From Chrysogorgia sp. JL179-B06 (Eukaryota > Cnidaria > Anthozoa > Scleralcyonacea > Chrysogorgiidae), in NCBI GenBank assembly GCA_035772405.1, contig JAYKKM010000156.1:763001-827000 (forward strand): 64,000 nt of DNA. The letters are read 5' to 3'. Position 1 is the stretch's first letter. Every line of letters begins with the position of its first letter. The notes below the pieces were generated by a model. That model ran no database searches. It was not told where the DNA came from and saw nothing but the letters and a program-made list of their open reading frames with translations. Below, piece by piece: positions 13,213-24,276 of the stretch. The position numbers and the translations under genes are program-made.

Positions 13213-13516
13213 CTTATTTTTTTTGAGGTCCGTAACTCAGGTCCGTAACTAAAATAGAGCCTTTTGATTGGCTGAGTACGAGGTCCGTATCACACCAGTA
13301 CGGACCTCTCGCAACTTTTCGCGCCAAAAAATTGCAATTTTTTTTACTTTGCTCGAAAAAAATAAACACGTTATTTACCGTTTTGGTCGGTCCGTACTGG
13401 AAAAATATTTTCCCTCAGTCTCAGAAGCGGCCCTCGACCTTCGGTCTCGGGCCGCTTCTGAGACTTCGGGAAAATATTTTTCCAGTACGGACCTCCCAGC
13501 CGGTAAATAACATATA
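13213..13516. mobile_element. Hairpin-rich insertion of about 300 bp
   Basis: Present only in the right arm; the left arm near 4485-4500 continues directly from GGTAA into the GTACG segment. It contains repeated GGTCCGTA words in both orientations and a strong hairpin around 13425-13465 (GGCCCTCGACC...GGTCTCGGGCC). It has no coding potential that I trust. The end points are approximate because the flanks diverge slightly. Confidence 0.5.
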
Positions 13517-13784
13517 TGTACGGTAGCCGTACGACGCTATAGTCTCTTAGAATTCAACGAAATGCAGGTAAATATCACCAAAATCCTAAACCTAATCGCA
13601 ACCAAATTGCTAACCCTAACCAAAAGAACTATGCAGAAAAGGCAAATTAATTGCTCAACACAGACCGGTGAGTCAGTGACAATCACAATGTACATAATTA
13701 TAATATAATAGTCCTTTTACCTTTTACTTGGGGTTAGGGTAAAACGCGGATGCGGATGGGCGGATGGCGGACGGACGGACGGAC

Positions 13785-14030
13785 GGATGAGAGGGTAAAA
13801 GACGGATGAGAGGGTAAAAGGCGGATAAGAGGGTAAAAGGCGGATGAGAGGGTAAAAGGCGGATGAGAGGGTGAAAGGCGGATGAGGCGGATGAGAGGGT
13901 AAAAGGCGGATGAGAGGGTAAAAGGCGGATGAGAGGGTAAAAGGCGGATGAGAGGTTAAAAGGCGGATGAGAGGGTAAAAGGCGGATGAGAGGTTAAAAC
14001 GCGGATGAGAAGGTAAAACGCGTTGAGTAT
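13785..14030 (+). repeat. 19-bp subterminal minisatellite, left
   Basis: About a dozen copies of GGCGGATGAGAGGGTAAAA. The unit has a few variants (GAGGTT, GAGAAGG), which gives false open frames on the minus strand. Confidence 0.9.
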
Positions 14031-14929
14031 AAAAGGTGCTCAATACTTAAATAGTAAAGCCGTAATAACATAATAAACGTAAAATGTTTTGTGTCGCTAA
14101 AACATCTGAAGCCGCGCAATAACAATATGTCAACATGGACATGAGACGTGTATCACATCCTCGCGTGCCCCCGTTCCCAGGGTATGACGTGTCGCGCGGC
14201 GCCTTTTTAACTTGTTACGCCGCAAAAGAGTATATGTGCATTCATGAGCTGTGGTTTGATTCAGGCTAGTTGCGTATGGATATCGATACCACGCACCGAT
14301 TATTGGACATAAAGATAAAGATCTCTAAAGATCTCTACTCTCTCTCAAATGACATTCATCTTCGATTACACACTGGTTCATGTAGTAGCAACACCTTGGC
14401 TACATTCTAAAATTTCACTATAGGCAAAATGAAGTGCCTATACAGACCAGAGATATTCATCTTTCGCTCTGTTCATCCAATTTGCGTCAAACCGAAGAGC
14501 TACCAATCTCGTTAAGAGATTGAAGAGCTGCAGTATAAATTTAAACATGCTCTTTCTCGATAGTAACTTCTAGTTATATTCATTTTAGTCCACAATGAAA
14601 TTTAGAAGGTTACCAGGGCGGTATGAATAATAAATAAATAATAGTTTGAATTTTCGCATATTAGTATATTATTATGATTTTAGTTCAAGTTACGTTTGTA
14701 TTTAACATTGCCTATTACTTTAAAGAAGTCAACATTTGTAGTGACGAAGACTGAAACAATTCAATGTTATTTTTAGCGCCTGTTGCACGCATTTAATTTA
14801 ATTTTCCAAATTTTCAACTTCAAGACACCAGAAGTTGCATCAAGGGTATTCTACGTACGAAACTCGTCGAAATTTGTCGCAAAATGTAGACACCAAAAAA
14901 ACACTATAAGCCACGAGAATGTCGACCCT

Positions 14930-15240
14930 TTAAACATGATTGGGTTGGCTGGACAAATAAATTTGAAGTCTTTTGACAGTTATTCTGAAGCGTCCGAACA
15001 GCAACAGAAATATATATCCCTGACGTTGAGCGGTAAACACGTTGAAGGAAATGAAAGCATCGTGCCATCGACAAGACCGAATAACGTGTTTTATTACCAA
15101 TTCGTCCTCCCTTTCAAAACTGGCATCAAGTTCCATGTTCTCAGGAGCTGTTTTCAACAACTGCTCCTTTTCGTTCGGTGATGGCCATTTGCCTGAAGTC
15201 GGTTCTGCTGGTTCTTCAAGCTTCGAAGCGATTTAAGCGA
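14930..15240 (-). other. Possible exon inside the 2.4-kb element
   Basis: The minus strand is open over about 100 codons, including segments such as LEEPAEPTSGKWPSPNEKEQ and DASFEREDELVIKHVIRSCR that look more protein-like than the surroundings. The frame ends within the element. I do not recognise the family, and a plus-strand frame of 132 codons overlaps it (14783-15181). It may be a decayed transposase exon or chance. Confidence 0.25.
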
Positions 15241-15834
15241 GGACAGCAGCGACGAATAACTTTAAGCAACGTACTTTTCTGTCATATTAGTTATACATAA
15301 TGTTTTTGAGGCTCCTCAATTTTCTGTTTGTAATTTTTTCCAATCAGATTAAAGCAGTACCCCCCGGAAGATAGATTTAAATGGCTTTGAAAAACTTTAC
15401 AAATCATATAATAAATATCCCATTGATGGTTTGTCCGATAATACTGCCGGGCATTTTACAGGTTCGGAGTTCGGAAAAATGAGAAGTTCGACGATTGAAC
15501 CGGGCCTTAGCGGTCTGTATTAAAAATTATCATTAAATATTATTTAATAAAACATAAATAAAGAACACAAAAACATAAATTGTTGTTTACGCGTGTATTT
15601 TGATCGTGTTTGTTATGATTGAGATCTTATCTCAGGAATTCACCCCCAAAATAGAGTTTAAATAACTCCGACAAGTTTTAACTCCTCTACAAGAGCTTGC
15701 GTAATCCCAATATCACTTGCGCGGAGTTACGGTACTCCAAAAAGCAGAGTTAAAATAACTCCTGTAAAATAACTCACCCGCATGGAGTTAACTTTGACCT
15801 TTTACCCTGTATCCGCGTTTTATTTGACCCTCTC

Positions 15835-16065
15835 ATCCACCTTTTACCCTCTCATCCGCGTTTTAACCTCTCATCAGCCTTTTACCCTCTCATCCGCCTT
15901 TTACCCTCTTATCCGCCTTTTACCCTCTCATCCGCCTTTTATCCTCTCATCCGCCTTTTACCCTCTCATCCGCCTTTTACCCTCTCATCCGCCTTTTACC
16001 CTCTCATCCGCCTTTTACCCTCTCATCCGCCTTTTACCCTCTCATCCGTCTTTTACCCTCTCATC
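15835..16065 (-). repeat. 19-bp subterminal minisatellite, right
   Basis: Inverted counterpart of 13785-14030 (unit TTTTACCCTCTCATCCGCC). Confidence 0.9.
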
Positions 16066-16661
16066 CGTCCGTCCGTCCGTCCGCCATCCGCATCCGCGTT
16101 TTACCCTAACCCCTTTTACTTGTGTCTGTCTTTGATTATCTTGTCCTTCAACACTACGGTTTCGGCTTGAAATCAGCTGATAATCCAGGGCCAAATTTTC
16201 CGATGCCGCATGAGCCATGAGGACGGTTGATCATATATATATATAGTATATATATATATATATATATATACTAGCTTGCATCTCGCGTGATAAGGGACTA
16301 AACGCCGGTCGATATTAGCATTAATAAATTTATAATTCTTGTAATTTTTGAACATTTACTCGGTTTTGGGGAATTACTCTAAGATTAAAATAATAAAGAT
16401 TAAAATAATAAAGATTTATAGCCTTTAAAATTAAACTTCTCAGTGAATACATGTCAGTGATATTACATTTAAAGTTTTTTGTTGCCAGTAAAATATGGTG
16501 TCAAGTTATTGAAAATATTCATTATTTACCAAATTGTAAATCTTTATATTATTTGTCAAACTGGAAGAGAAGTTTGCTTGAAGTCTTGACTGTACAGACC
16601 AAGACCAAAAACTGAGGGCAACTTTTCACTACAGTAATTAGCTTTTTGCAGGTGGGTTTAA

Positions 16662-16726
16662 ACTACATGGCCCATACTGCTCTATAGTATGGACTCCATA
16701 CTATAGAGCAGTATGGGCCATGTAGT
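16662..16726. other. Mini-palindrome created within right arm
   Basis: A 65-bp near-perfect palindrome with arms of about 31 nt around GGACTCC. The left arm at about 3675-3700 has only a single copy of the arm sequence (GCAGTATGGGCCATGTAG). The extra copy in inverted orientation has the form expected of a local template switch. Confidence 0.75.
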
Positions 16727-16794
16727 GGGACCACTCATTAACCAATTTGAAAGTAGGATTTTGTAGGACTGTGGCCAAAGGTGGACTGTTCTAC

Positions 16795-17070
16795 TACATG
16801 TGTTGTTCAAGGGAGTTGACAGGGTGTAGCAAATGTTGTTAAATAGCTACTTTCTTGATCCAACTGGACATGCCAGAAGCCATTCTTTGTGTCTAGAACA
16901 GTGAACACTTTAGCCTTCGATAAATTGGGCAGAACATCTTCTATATCTGGATGTGGATAATGATTATGTTTTAACGCCTTGTTCAATGGCTTCGGATCTA
17001 TGCATAATCTAATGCTTCCATATCTCTCTTCTTGACAGCAACCATAGATGAGATATTGGTACTTTCCGGA
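16795..17070 (-). pseudogene. Ty3/gypsy reverse-transcriptase remnant (right copy)
   Basis: Mirror of the fragment at 3415-3570 but longer: after LSKAKVF it continues TVLDTKNGFWHVQLDQESS and YLTTFATP before a stop. VLDTKNGFWHVQLD matches the Ty3/gypsy RT motif that carries the first catalytic aspartate. The frame upstream (VAVKKRD) is shifted by one. It is a fragment with no LTR or other pol domain beside it. Confidence 0.85.
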
Positions 17071-17663
17071 CAGGTATAGTGTAAAATATAATTCTTAAAA
17101 TTGATATCTTGGATTCTGTAAAAGTTATGTTTTTATACCCTTATATCCTCATCCCTATCATCATCCTTAGCCTGTCATTTTAGTGAACTGCCATTATTCT
17201 TATTTCCTTATCTTCATCCTTGTCCTGATCTTTATATCCTCATCCATATCTTCATTCTTGTAATCTTCATCTGTATCCTCATTGTTATCTGTATTCTCAT
17301 CTGTATCATTGTTATCTGTATCCTCATAAGGGGAATAAGACATATGGTGAAGGAATAAGGGGAGTAAGGGGAATAATTAAGACACATAGATAGATAGATA
17401 GATATGGTGAAGGCGTAAGGGGAGTAAGAGGAATAAGACATACATAGATATATATGGTGAAGGAATAAGGGGAGTAACGGGAATAAGACATATGGTGAAG
17501 GAATAAGGGGAGTAAGGGGAATAAGACACATACATAGATATATATGGTGAAGGAATAAGGGGAGTAATGGGAATAAGACATAATATGGTGAAGGAATAAG
17601 GGGAGTAAGGGGAATAAGACGTACACATAGATAGATATATATGGTTAAGGAATAAGGGGAGTA

Positions 17664-18779
17664 CAGGCCTTGTGATGAAAAAAACAGAGGAGATTGATCA
17701 ATCAAGCACCTGAACTGAGCCAGGTGCTTGATTGAGCACCTGGGTTAAAAGTCAAAATATAGTATACGGTCATAAACGACAACGACGAACGTGTAACCCA
17801 AATTAATGCCTGAAAAGATTTAAACCAAACATTAACAATTTTATTGAACTACAGAACAATATAATATATAATATAATTATAATATATATATACATTGTGA
17901 AACACAACAAATACAATGCCAAACAATAACATGGCTAGTAATTAGTACATGTAAATGTGCATGAGCATTTAAATTTTAAAGTTAAAATCAATACTTATAC
18001 ATGATATTAATCAATATCATATGTTATCAAGTTCAGTTTAACATGGCTATTTTTATATTAATAGTAATTATTTATTAATTAATATATTAAATGTGCTTAA
18101 GTATTTAAAGTTAAAGTAAATACTATAGTTATTAGAACTCAAGTTCTCTGTGTTAGAGAATTGTCAGAATCAATAGTCATAGAGTCAACAAGTTCCTCAT
18201 CATCATCTGTAACATAAACATCACATTCACTGATGGAACTAGTACTACTATCAGTGTCACTGTCTGTGTCATAATCATCAAGGACAGATGGATCTAAAAC
18301 TTGGACCTTTTCTAGTGGTTCATCAATGTCATGATCTGATTCATCTCTAGCCTTCGTAATTTTTTTGGATCTCTTTTTGTTCATGTATGATGTCAAGGCA
18401 GTCTCGATAATTTTCCCAATTTTTGAATGTATGCAGTTCAACCTTTTTCGGGTTTTTCCCAGCCATTGAACGACTATGAAAACAACAACACGTGCACCTG
18501 AAGTGAGGAATGCCTGAACGCAGAACAGCCTGATCGCAGGCCTAAGTTCCGGTATCTGAGCGCTGCTGTAGCCACGCTGTTTCGCCGAATATTAACCACG
18601 CTGTTTCGCCGAATAGCCACGCTGTTTCGCCGAATTTGGGGACAAATAAAGCATAAAACCACAGTATTTTGCAACCTAATCATCTTATTTCAGGCGATCG
18701 ATTAATCGAGATAGAACATTGGCCAAGGGGAGTGCGGAGGCGATCGATCGATCTCGATCGCCTCATATTACAAGGCCTG
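17664..18779. mobile_element. 1.1-kb hAT-like non-autonomous element
   Basis: The ends CAGGCCTTGT and ACAAGGCCTG are inverted repeats, flanked by the 8-bp duplication GGGGAGTA (17656-17663 and 18780-18787) cut into the array unit. A CAG...CTG terminus plus an 8-bp TSD is typical of hAT elements. Subterminal hairpins are visible (AGCACCTG...CAGGTGCT near 17704-17740; GGCGATCGAT...ATCGATCGCC near 18690-18765). It contains an acidic minus-strand frame but no recognisable transposase. Confidence 0.9.
18139..18480 (-). CDS. Acidic Asp/Ser-rich reading frame in hAT-like element
   Basis: The minus strand is open for just over 100 codons and ends in an acidic, Ser/Asp-rich tail (DSDTDSSTSSISECDVYVTD). 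The upstream part is basic (GKTRKRLN, MNKKRSKK). No ATG starts this frame; an ATG near 18467 begins an alternative frame of about 39 codons that also looks protein-like, so a splice or a frameshift could join them. It may be a terminal exon of an acquired host gene or a decayed transposase piece. I do not recognise it. Confidence 0.3.
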   Translation of the reverse strand, partial: FIVVQWLGKTRKRLNCIHSKIGKIIETALTSYMNKKRSKKITKARDESDHDIDEPLEKVQVLDPSVLDDYDTDSDTDSSTSSISECDVYVTDDDEELVDSMTIDSDNSLTQRT

Positions 18780-21700
18780 GGGGAGTAAGGGGAATAAGAC
18801 ACATAGATATATATATGGTGAAGGAATAACGGGAGTAAGGGGAATAAGATACAGTAGATATATATGGTGAAGGAGTAAGGGGAAATAAGACACATAGAGA
18901 TATATATGGTGAAGGAGTAAGTGGAGTGAGGGGAATAAGACATTATGGTGAAGGAATAAGGGGAGTAAGACACATACATAGATATATATGGTGAAAGAAT
19001 AAGGGGAGTAAGGGGAATAAGACATATGATGAAGGAATAAGGGGAGTAAGGGGAATAAGACACAGAGATATATATATGGTGAACGAATAACGGGAGTAAG
19101 GGGAATAAGACATCAGCAGTCATATGGTGAAGGAATAAGGGGAGTAAGGGGAATAAGACACACACATAGATATATATGGTGAAGGAATAAGGGGAGTAAG
19201 GGGAATAAGACACATACATATAGATATAGATAGATATATATGGTTAAGGAATAGGGGAGTGGGGGAGTAAGGGGAATAAGACACATAGATATATATATGG
19301 TGAAGGAATAACGGGAGTAAGGGGAATAAGATACAGTAGATATATATGGTGAAGGAGTAAGGTGAAATAAGACACATAGAGATATATATGGTGAAGGAGT
19401 AAGTGGAGTGAGGGGAATAAGACATATGGTGAAGGAATAAGGGGAGTAAGACACATACATAGATATATATGGTGAAAGAATAAGGGGAGTAAGGGGAATA
19501 AGACATATGATGAAGGAATAAGGGGAATAAGACACAGATATATATATATGGTGAAGGAATAACGGGAGTAAGGGGAATAAGATACAGTAGATATATATGG
19601 TGAAGGAGTAAGGTGAAATAAGACACAGAGATATATATGGTGAAGGAGTAAGTGGAGTGAGGGGAATAAGACATATGGTGAAGGAATAAGGGGAGTAAGG
19701 GGAATAAGACACACACATAGATATATATGGTGAAGCAATAAGGGGAGTAAGGGGAATAAGACACATACATATATAGATATAGATAGATATATATGGTTAA
19801 GGAATAGGGGAGTGGGGGAGTAAGGGGAATAAGACAGATAGATAGATATAGATAGATAAATATGGTTAAGGAATAGGGGAGTAAGGGGAATAAGATACAG
19901 TAGATATATATGGTGAAGGAGTAAGGGGAAATAAGACACAGAGATATATATGGTGAAGGAGTAAGTGGAGTGAGGGGAATAAGACATATGGTGAAGGAAT
20001 AAGGGGAGTAAGGGGAATAAGACATATGATGAAGGAATAAGGGGAGTAAGACATATGATGAAGGAATAAGGGGAGTAAGGGGAATAAGACATATGGTGAA
20101 GGAAAAAGGTGAGTAAGGGGAATAAGACACATACAGTAGATAGATATACATGGTGAAGGCATACCGGTATGGGAAGTAAGGGGAATAAGACATATGGTGA
20201 AGGAATAAGGGGAGTAAGGGAATAAGACACATAGATATATATGGTGAAGGAATAAGGGCAGTAAGGGGAATAATTAAGACACATAGATAGATAGATAGAT
20301 ATATATGGTGAAGGCGTAAGGGGAGTAAGAGGAATAAGACATATGGTTAAGGAATAAGGGGAGTAAGGGGAATAAGACATACATAGATATATATGGTGAA
20401 GGAATAAGGGGAGTAAGGGGAATAAGACATACATAGATATATATGGTGAAGGAATAAGGGGAGTAACGGGAATAAGACATATGGTGAAGGAATAAGGGGA
20501 GTAAGGGGAATAAGACACATAGATACAGTAGATATATATGGTGAAGGAATAAGGGGAGTAAGGGGAATAAGGAGAATAAGACACATAGATAGATATAGAT
20601 AGATATATATGGTTAAGGAATAAGGGGAGTAAGGGGAATAAGACACATAGATATATATATGGTGAAGGAATAACGGGAGTAAGGGGAATAAGATACAGTA
20701 GATATATATGGTGAAGGAGTAAGGGGAAATAAGACACAGAGATATATATGGTGAAGGAGTAAGTGGAGTGAGGGGAATAAGACATATGGTGAAGGAATAA
20801 GGGGAGTAAGACACATACATAGATATATATGGTGAAAGAATAAGGGGAGTAAGGGGAATAAGACATATGATGAAGGAATAAGGGGAGTAAGGGGAATAAG
20901 ACACATAGATATATATATGGTGAAGGAATAACGGGAGTAAGGGGAATAAGATACAGTAGATATATATGGTGAAGGAGTAAGGTGAAATAAGACACAGAGA
21001 TATATATGGTGAAGGAGTAAGGGGAGTGAGGGGAATAAGACATATGGTGAAGGAATAAGGGGAGTAAGGGGAATAAGACACACACATAGATATATATGGT
21101 GAAGGAATAAGGGGAGTAAGGGGAATAAGACACATACATAGATATAGATAGATATATATGGTTAAGGAATAGGGGAGTGGGGGAGTAAGGGGAATAAGAC
21201 AGATAGATAGATATAGATAGATAAATATGGTTAAGGAATAGGGGAGTAAGGGGAATAAGATACAGTAGATATATATGGTGAAGGAGTAAGGGGGAATAAG
21301 ACACATAGAGATATAGATATATATGGTAAAGGAGTGAGGGGAATAAGGAGAATAAGACACATAGATAGATATAGATAGATACATATGGTGAAGGAATATG
21401 GGGAGTACGGGGAATATGACATAATATTACTTTAAACTTTTGTGCTTATTCCCAGGAATAAGGGGAATAAGACATAATAGATGTATGGTCTAGGAGTAGG
21501 AAAGATAGATATATAGATATGGTTATAAGGGGAGTAAGGGGAATAAGACATATGGTGAAGGAAAAAGGTGAGTAAGGGGAATAAGACACATACAGTAGAT
21601 AGATATACATGGTGAAGGCATACCGGTATGGGAAGTAAGGGGAATAAGACAGATAGATACATATGGTGAAGGAATAAGGGGAGTAAGGGAATAAGACACA

Positions 21701-23640
21701 TAGATATATATGGTGAAGGAATAAGGGCAGTAAGGGGAATAATTAAGACACATAGATAGATAGATATATATGGTGAAGGAATAAAGGGAGTAAGGGGTAA
21801 GGGGAATAAGACATATGGTGAAGGAATAAGGGGAATAAGACACATGATACATAGATATATATGGTTAAGGAATAAGGGGAGTAAGACAGATAGATACATA
21901 TGGTGAAGGAATATGGGGAGTACGGGGAATAAGACATAATATTACTTTAAACTTTTGTGCTTATTCCCAGGAATAAGGGGAATATAAGACATAATAGATG
22001 TATGGTCTAGGAGTAGGAAAGATAGATATATAGATATGGTTATAAGGAATAAGGGGAGTAAGGGGAATAAGACATGATGAAGGAATAAGGGGAGTAAGGG
22101 GAATAAGACATGGTGAAGGAAAAAAGGGGAGTAAGGGGAATAAGACACATACAGTAGACAGATATATATGGTGAAGGCGTATGGGAAGTAAGGGGAATAA
22201 GACATATGGTGAAGGAATAAGGGGAGTAAGGGGAATAAGACACATACAGTAGATATATATATATATACATGGTGAAGGTGTATGGGAAGTAAGGAGAATA
22301 AGACATATGGTGAAGGAATAAGGGGAGTAAGGGGAATAAGACACATAGTAGATAGATATACATGGTGAAGGCGTATGGGAAGTAAGGAGAATAAGACATA
22401 TGGTGAAGCAATAAGGGGAGTAAGGGGAATAATTAAGACACGTAGATAGATATATATATGGTGAAGGAATAAGGGGAATAAGACATATGGTGAAGGAATA
22501 AGGGGAGTAAGGGGAATAAGACACACAGATAGATATATATGGTGAAGGAATAACGGGAGTAAGGGGAATAAGATACAGTAGATATATATGGTGAAGGAGT
22601 AAGGGGAAATAAGCACATAGAGATATATATGGTGAAGGAGTAAGGGGAGTGAGGGGAATAAGACACATAGATAGATATATATGGTGAAGGAATAACGGGA
22701 GTAAGGGGAATAAGATACAGTAGATATATATGGTGAAGGAGTAAGGGGAAATAAGCACATAGAGATATATATGGTGAAGGAATAAGGGGAGTAAGGGGAA
22801 TAAGACACATAGATAGATATATATGGTGAAGGAATAACGGGAGTAAGGGGAATAAGATACAGTAGATATATATGGTGAAGGAGTAAGGGGAAATAAGCAC
22901 ATAGAGATATATATGGTGAAGGAGTAAGGGGAGTGAGGGGAATAAGACATATGGTGAAAGAATAAGGGGAGTAAGGGGAATAAGACATATGGTGAAGGAA
23001 TAAGGGGAGTGAGGGGAATAAGACATATGGTGAAGGAATAAGGGGAGTAAGGGGAATAAGACACACACATAGATATATATGGTGAAGGAATAAGGGGAGT
23101 AAGGGGAATAAGACACATACATAGATATAGATAGATATATATGGTTAAGGAGTAGGGGAGTAAGGGGAATAAGACACACACATAGATATATATGGTGAAG
23201 GAATAAGGGGAGTAAGGGGAATAAGACACATACATAGATATAGATAGATATATATGGTTAAGGAGTAGGGGAGTAAGGGGAATAAGACAGATAGATAGAT
23301 ATAGATAGATAAATATGGTTAAGGAATAGGGGAGTAAGGGGAATAAGATACAGTAGATATATATGGTGAAGGAGTAAGGGGAAATAAGACACAGAGATAT
23401 ATATGGTGAAGGAGTAAGTGGAGTGAGGGGAATAAGACATATGGTGAAGGAATAAGGGGAGTAAGGGGAATAAGACACACAGATACAGTAGATATATATG
23501 GTGAAGGAATAATTCTAACAGGTATCATTTGGAAAACAGTGTACACACTGAAATTACTATGCTGTATGAACATTTTGTAAATAAATAAAATAAATAAAGG
23601 GGAGTAAGGGGAATAAGACACATAGATAGATATAGCATTC

Positions 23641-24276
23641 TGATTGGCTACCAATCAGAAGCCACGATATATTGAAGCTGCATTTGGCCAAACATGGCGT
23701 TCGCTAAAATTTATATACGAGTGATGAAATTATGAAAACATTTGCCCGAAAGTAATGTAAAATTGTTCAGTTTTACATTTTCGAATAAGAAAATGAATTT
23801 GCCTATGCCTATGGAGTATATCTACACGAAATTCGAAGCAAAATAATTTTAATCTCGTTTTTGTGAGCGAGTGTTTTATATCATATGTGCCATCTAGCAA
23901 CTCTACATTTTGAATTTAGAATTTATTAGCTTCGCCATATTAAGTAAATAGAACACATTTTCTCAAAATTATTACAAAACCAATTGGACAGTACGCTAAA
24001 AAATAATAACAAGACGCCCGCTAGGCTTAACTCCGGCTACTTTAGCCTGCGCAGGGAACTATGGGTATAACTGCTGAGTCAGCCATTATTGCAACATGAA
24101 AGGAAAATAACACAGAACGACTGCCAAAACCTAGACTCACTCGGTGCTACAGCAGGTAGCCTAAGTAACAAATCTCATTATTTATGTATGGTGAGGTACA
24201 GTCTGACATTAATCGCAGATCATTTGTTAACCGTTTTCAAGTTTTCAAGTTTTCAGACCATATCTCCATTGACCAT
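23641..24276. other. Intergenic, no gene seen
   Basis: Unique AT-rich sequence between the array and the nuclease element, starting with a short inverted repeat (CTGATTGGCTACCAATCAG at 23639-23657). No coding frame or further repeat is recognised. Confidence 0.6.

Larger units (their letters stand above)
13730..16113. mobile_element. 2.4-kb element with inverted subterminal minisatellites
   Basis: The ends are inverted copies of GGGGTTAGGGTAAAACGCGG and are flanked by an 8-bp duplication TTTTACTT (13722-13729 and 16114-16121). The left-arm empty site lies at about 4285 with one copy of the target. Just inside each end is a tandem array of a 19-bp unit, AGGCGGATGAGAGGGTAAA, in opposite orientation at the two ends (about 13785-14030 and 15835-16065). 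The middle is unique AT-rich sequence with one possible exon on the minus strand (14930-15240). No known transposase is visible, so I call it non-autonomous. The 8-bp TSD is compatible with several superfamilies. Confidence 0.85.
8331..20480 (-). repeat. Right arm of giant palindrome
   Basis: Reverse complement of 1-8330, with additional sequence. The sum of mirrored coordinates grows from 16661 at the centre to 17496 near 12450 and about 20400 near 16260, which locates the insertions described separately. Between insertions the arms stay nearly identical. The two arms therefore are not simple copies of one molecule read twice. The outer array continues to about 23640, mirroring sequence that would lie left of this window. 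Confidence 0.9.
17335..23640. repeat. Minisatellite array, right arm
   Basis: Reverse complement of the array at 1-3137, with units GGGGAGTAAGGGGAATAAGAC and ATGGTGAAGGAATAA plus ATAGATAGATATATATGG spacers. Higher-order junction words (ACTTTTGTGCTTATTCCC) recur at about 21434 and 21951. The array is interrupted by a hAT-like element (17664-18779) and, near its end, by about 95 bp of unrelated sequence (about 23510-23600). Very long minus-strand frames (up to 686 codons) are repeat artefacts. Confidence 0.95.

Noticed and set aside
1..23640. Palindrome as a simple missed-adapter sequencing artefact
   Set aside because: The arms differ by several precise transposon insertions with their own target duplications, so one molecule cannot account for both; a haplotype chimera remains possible.
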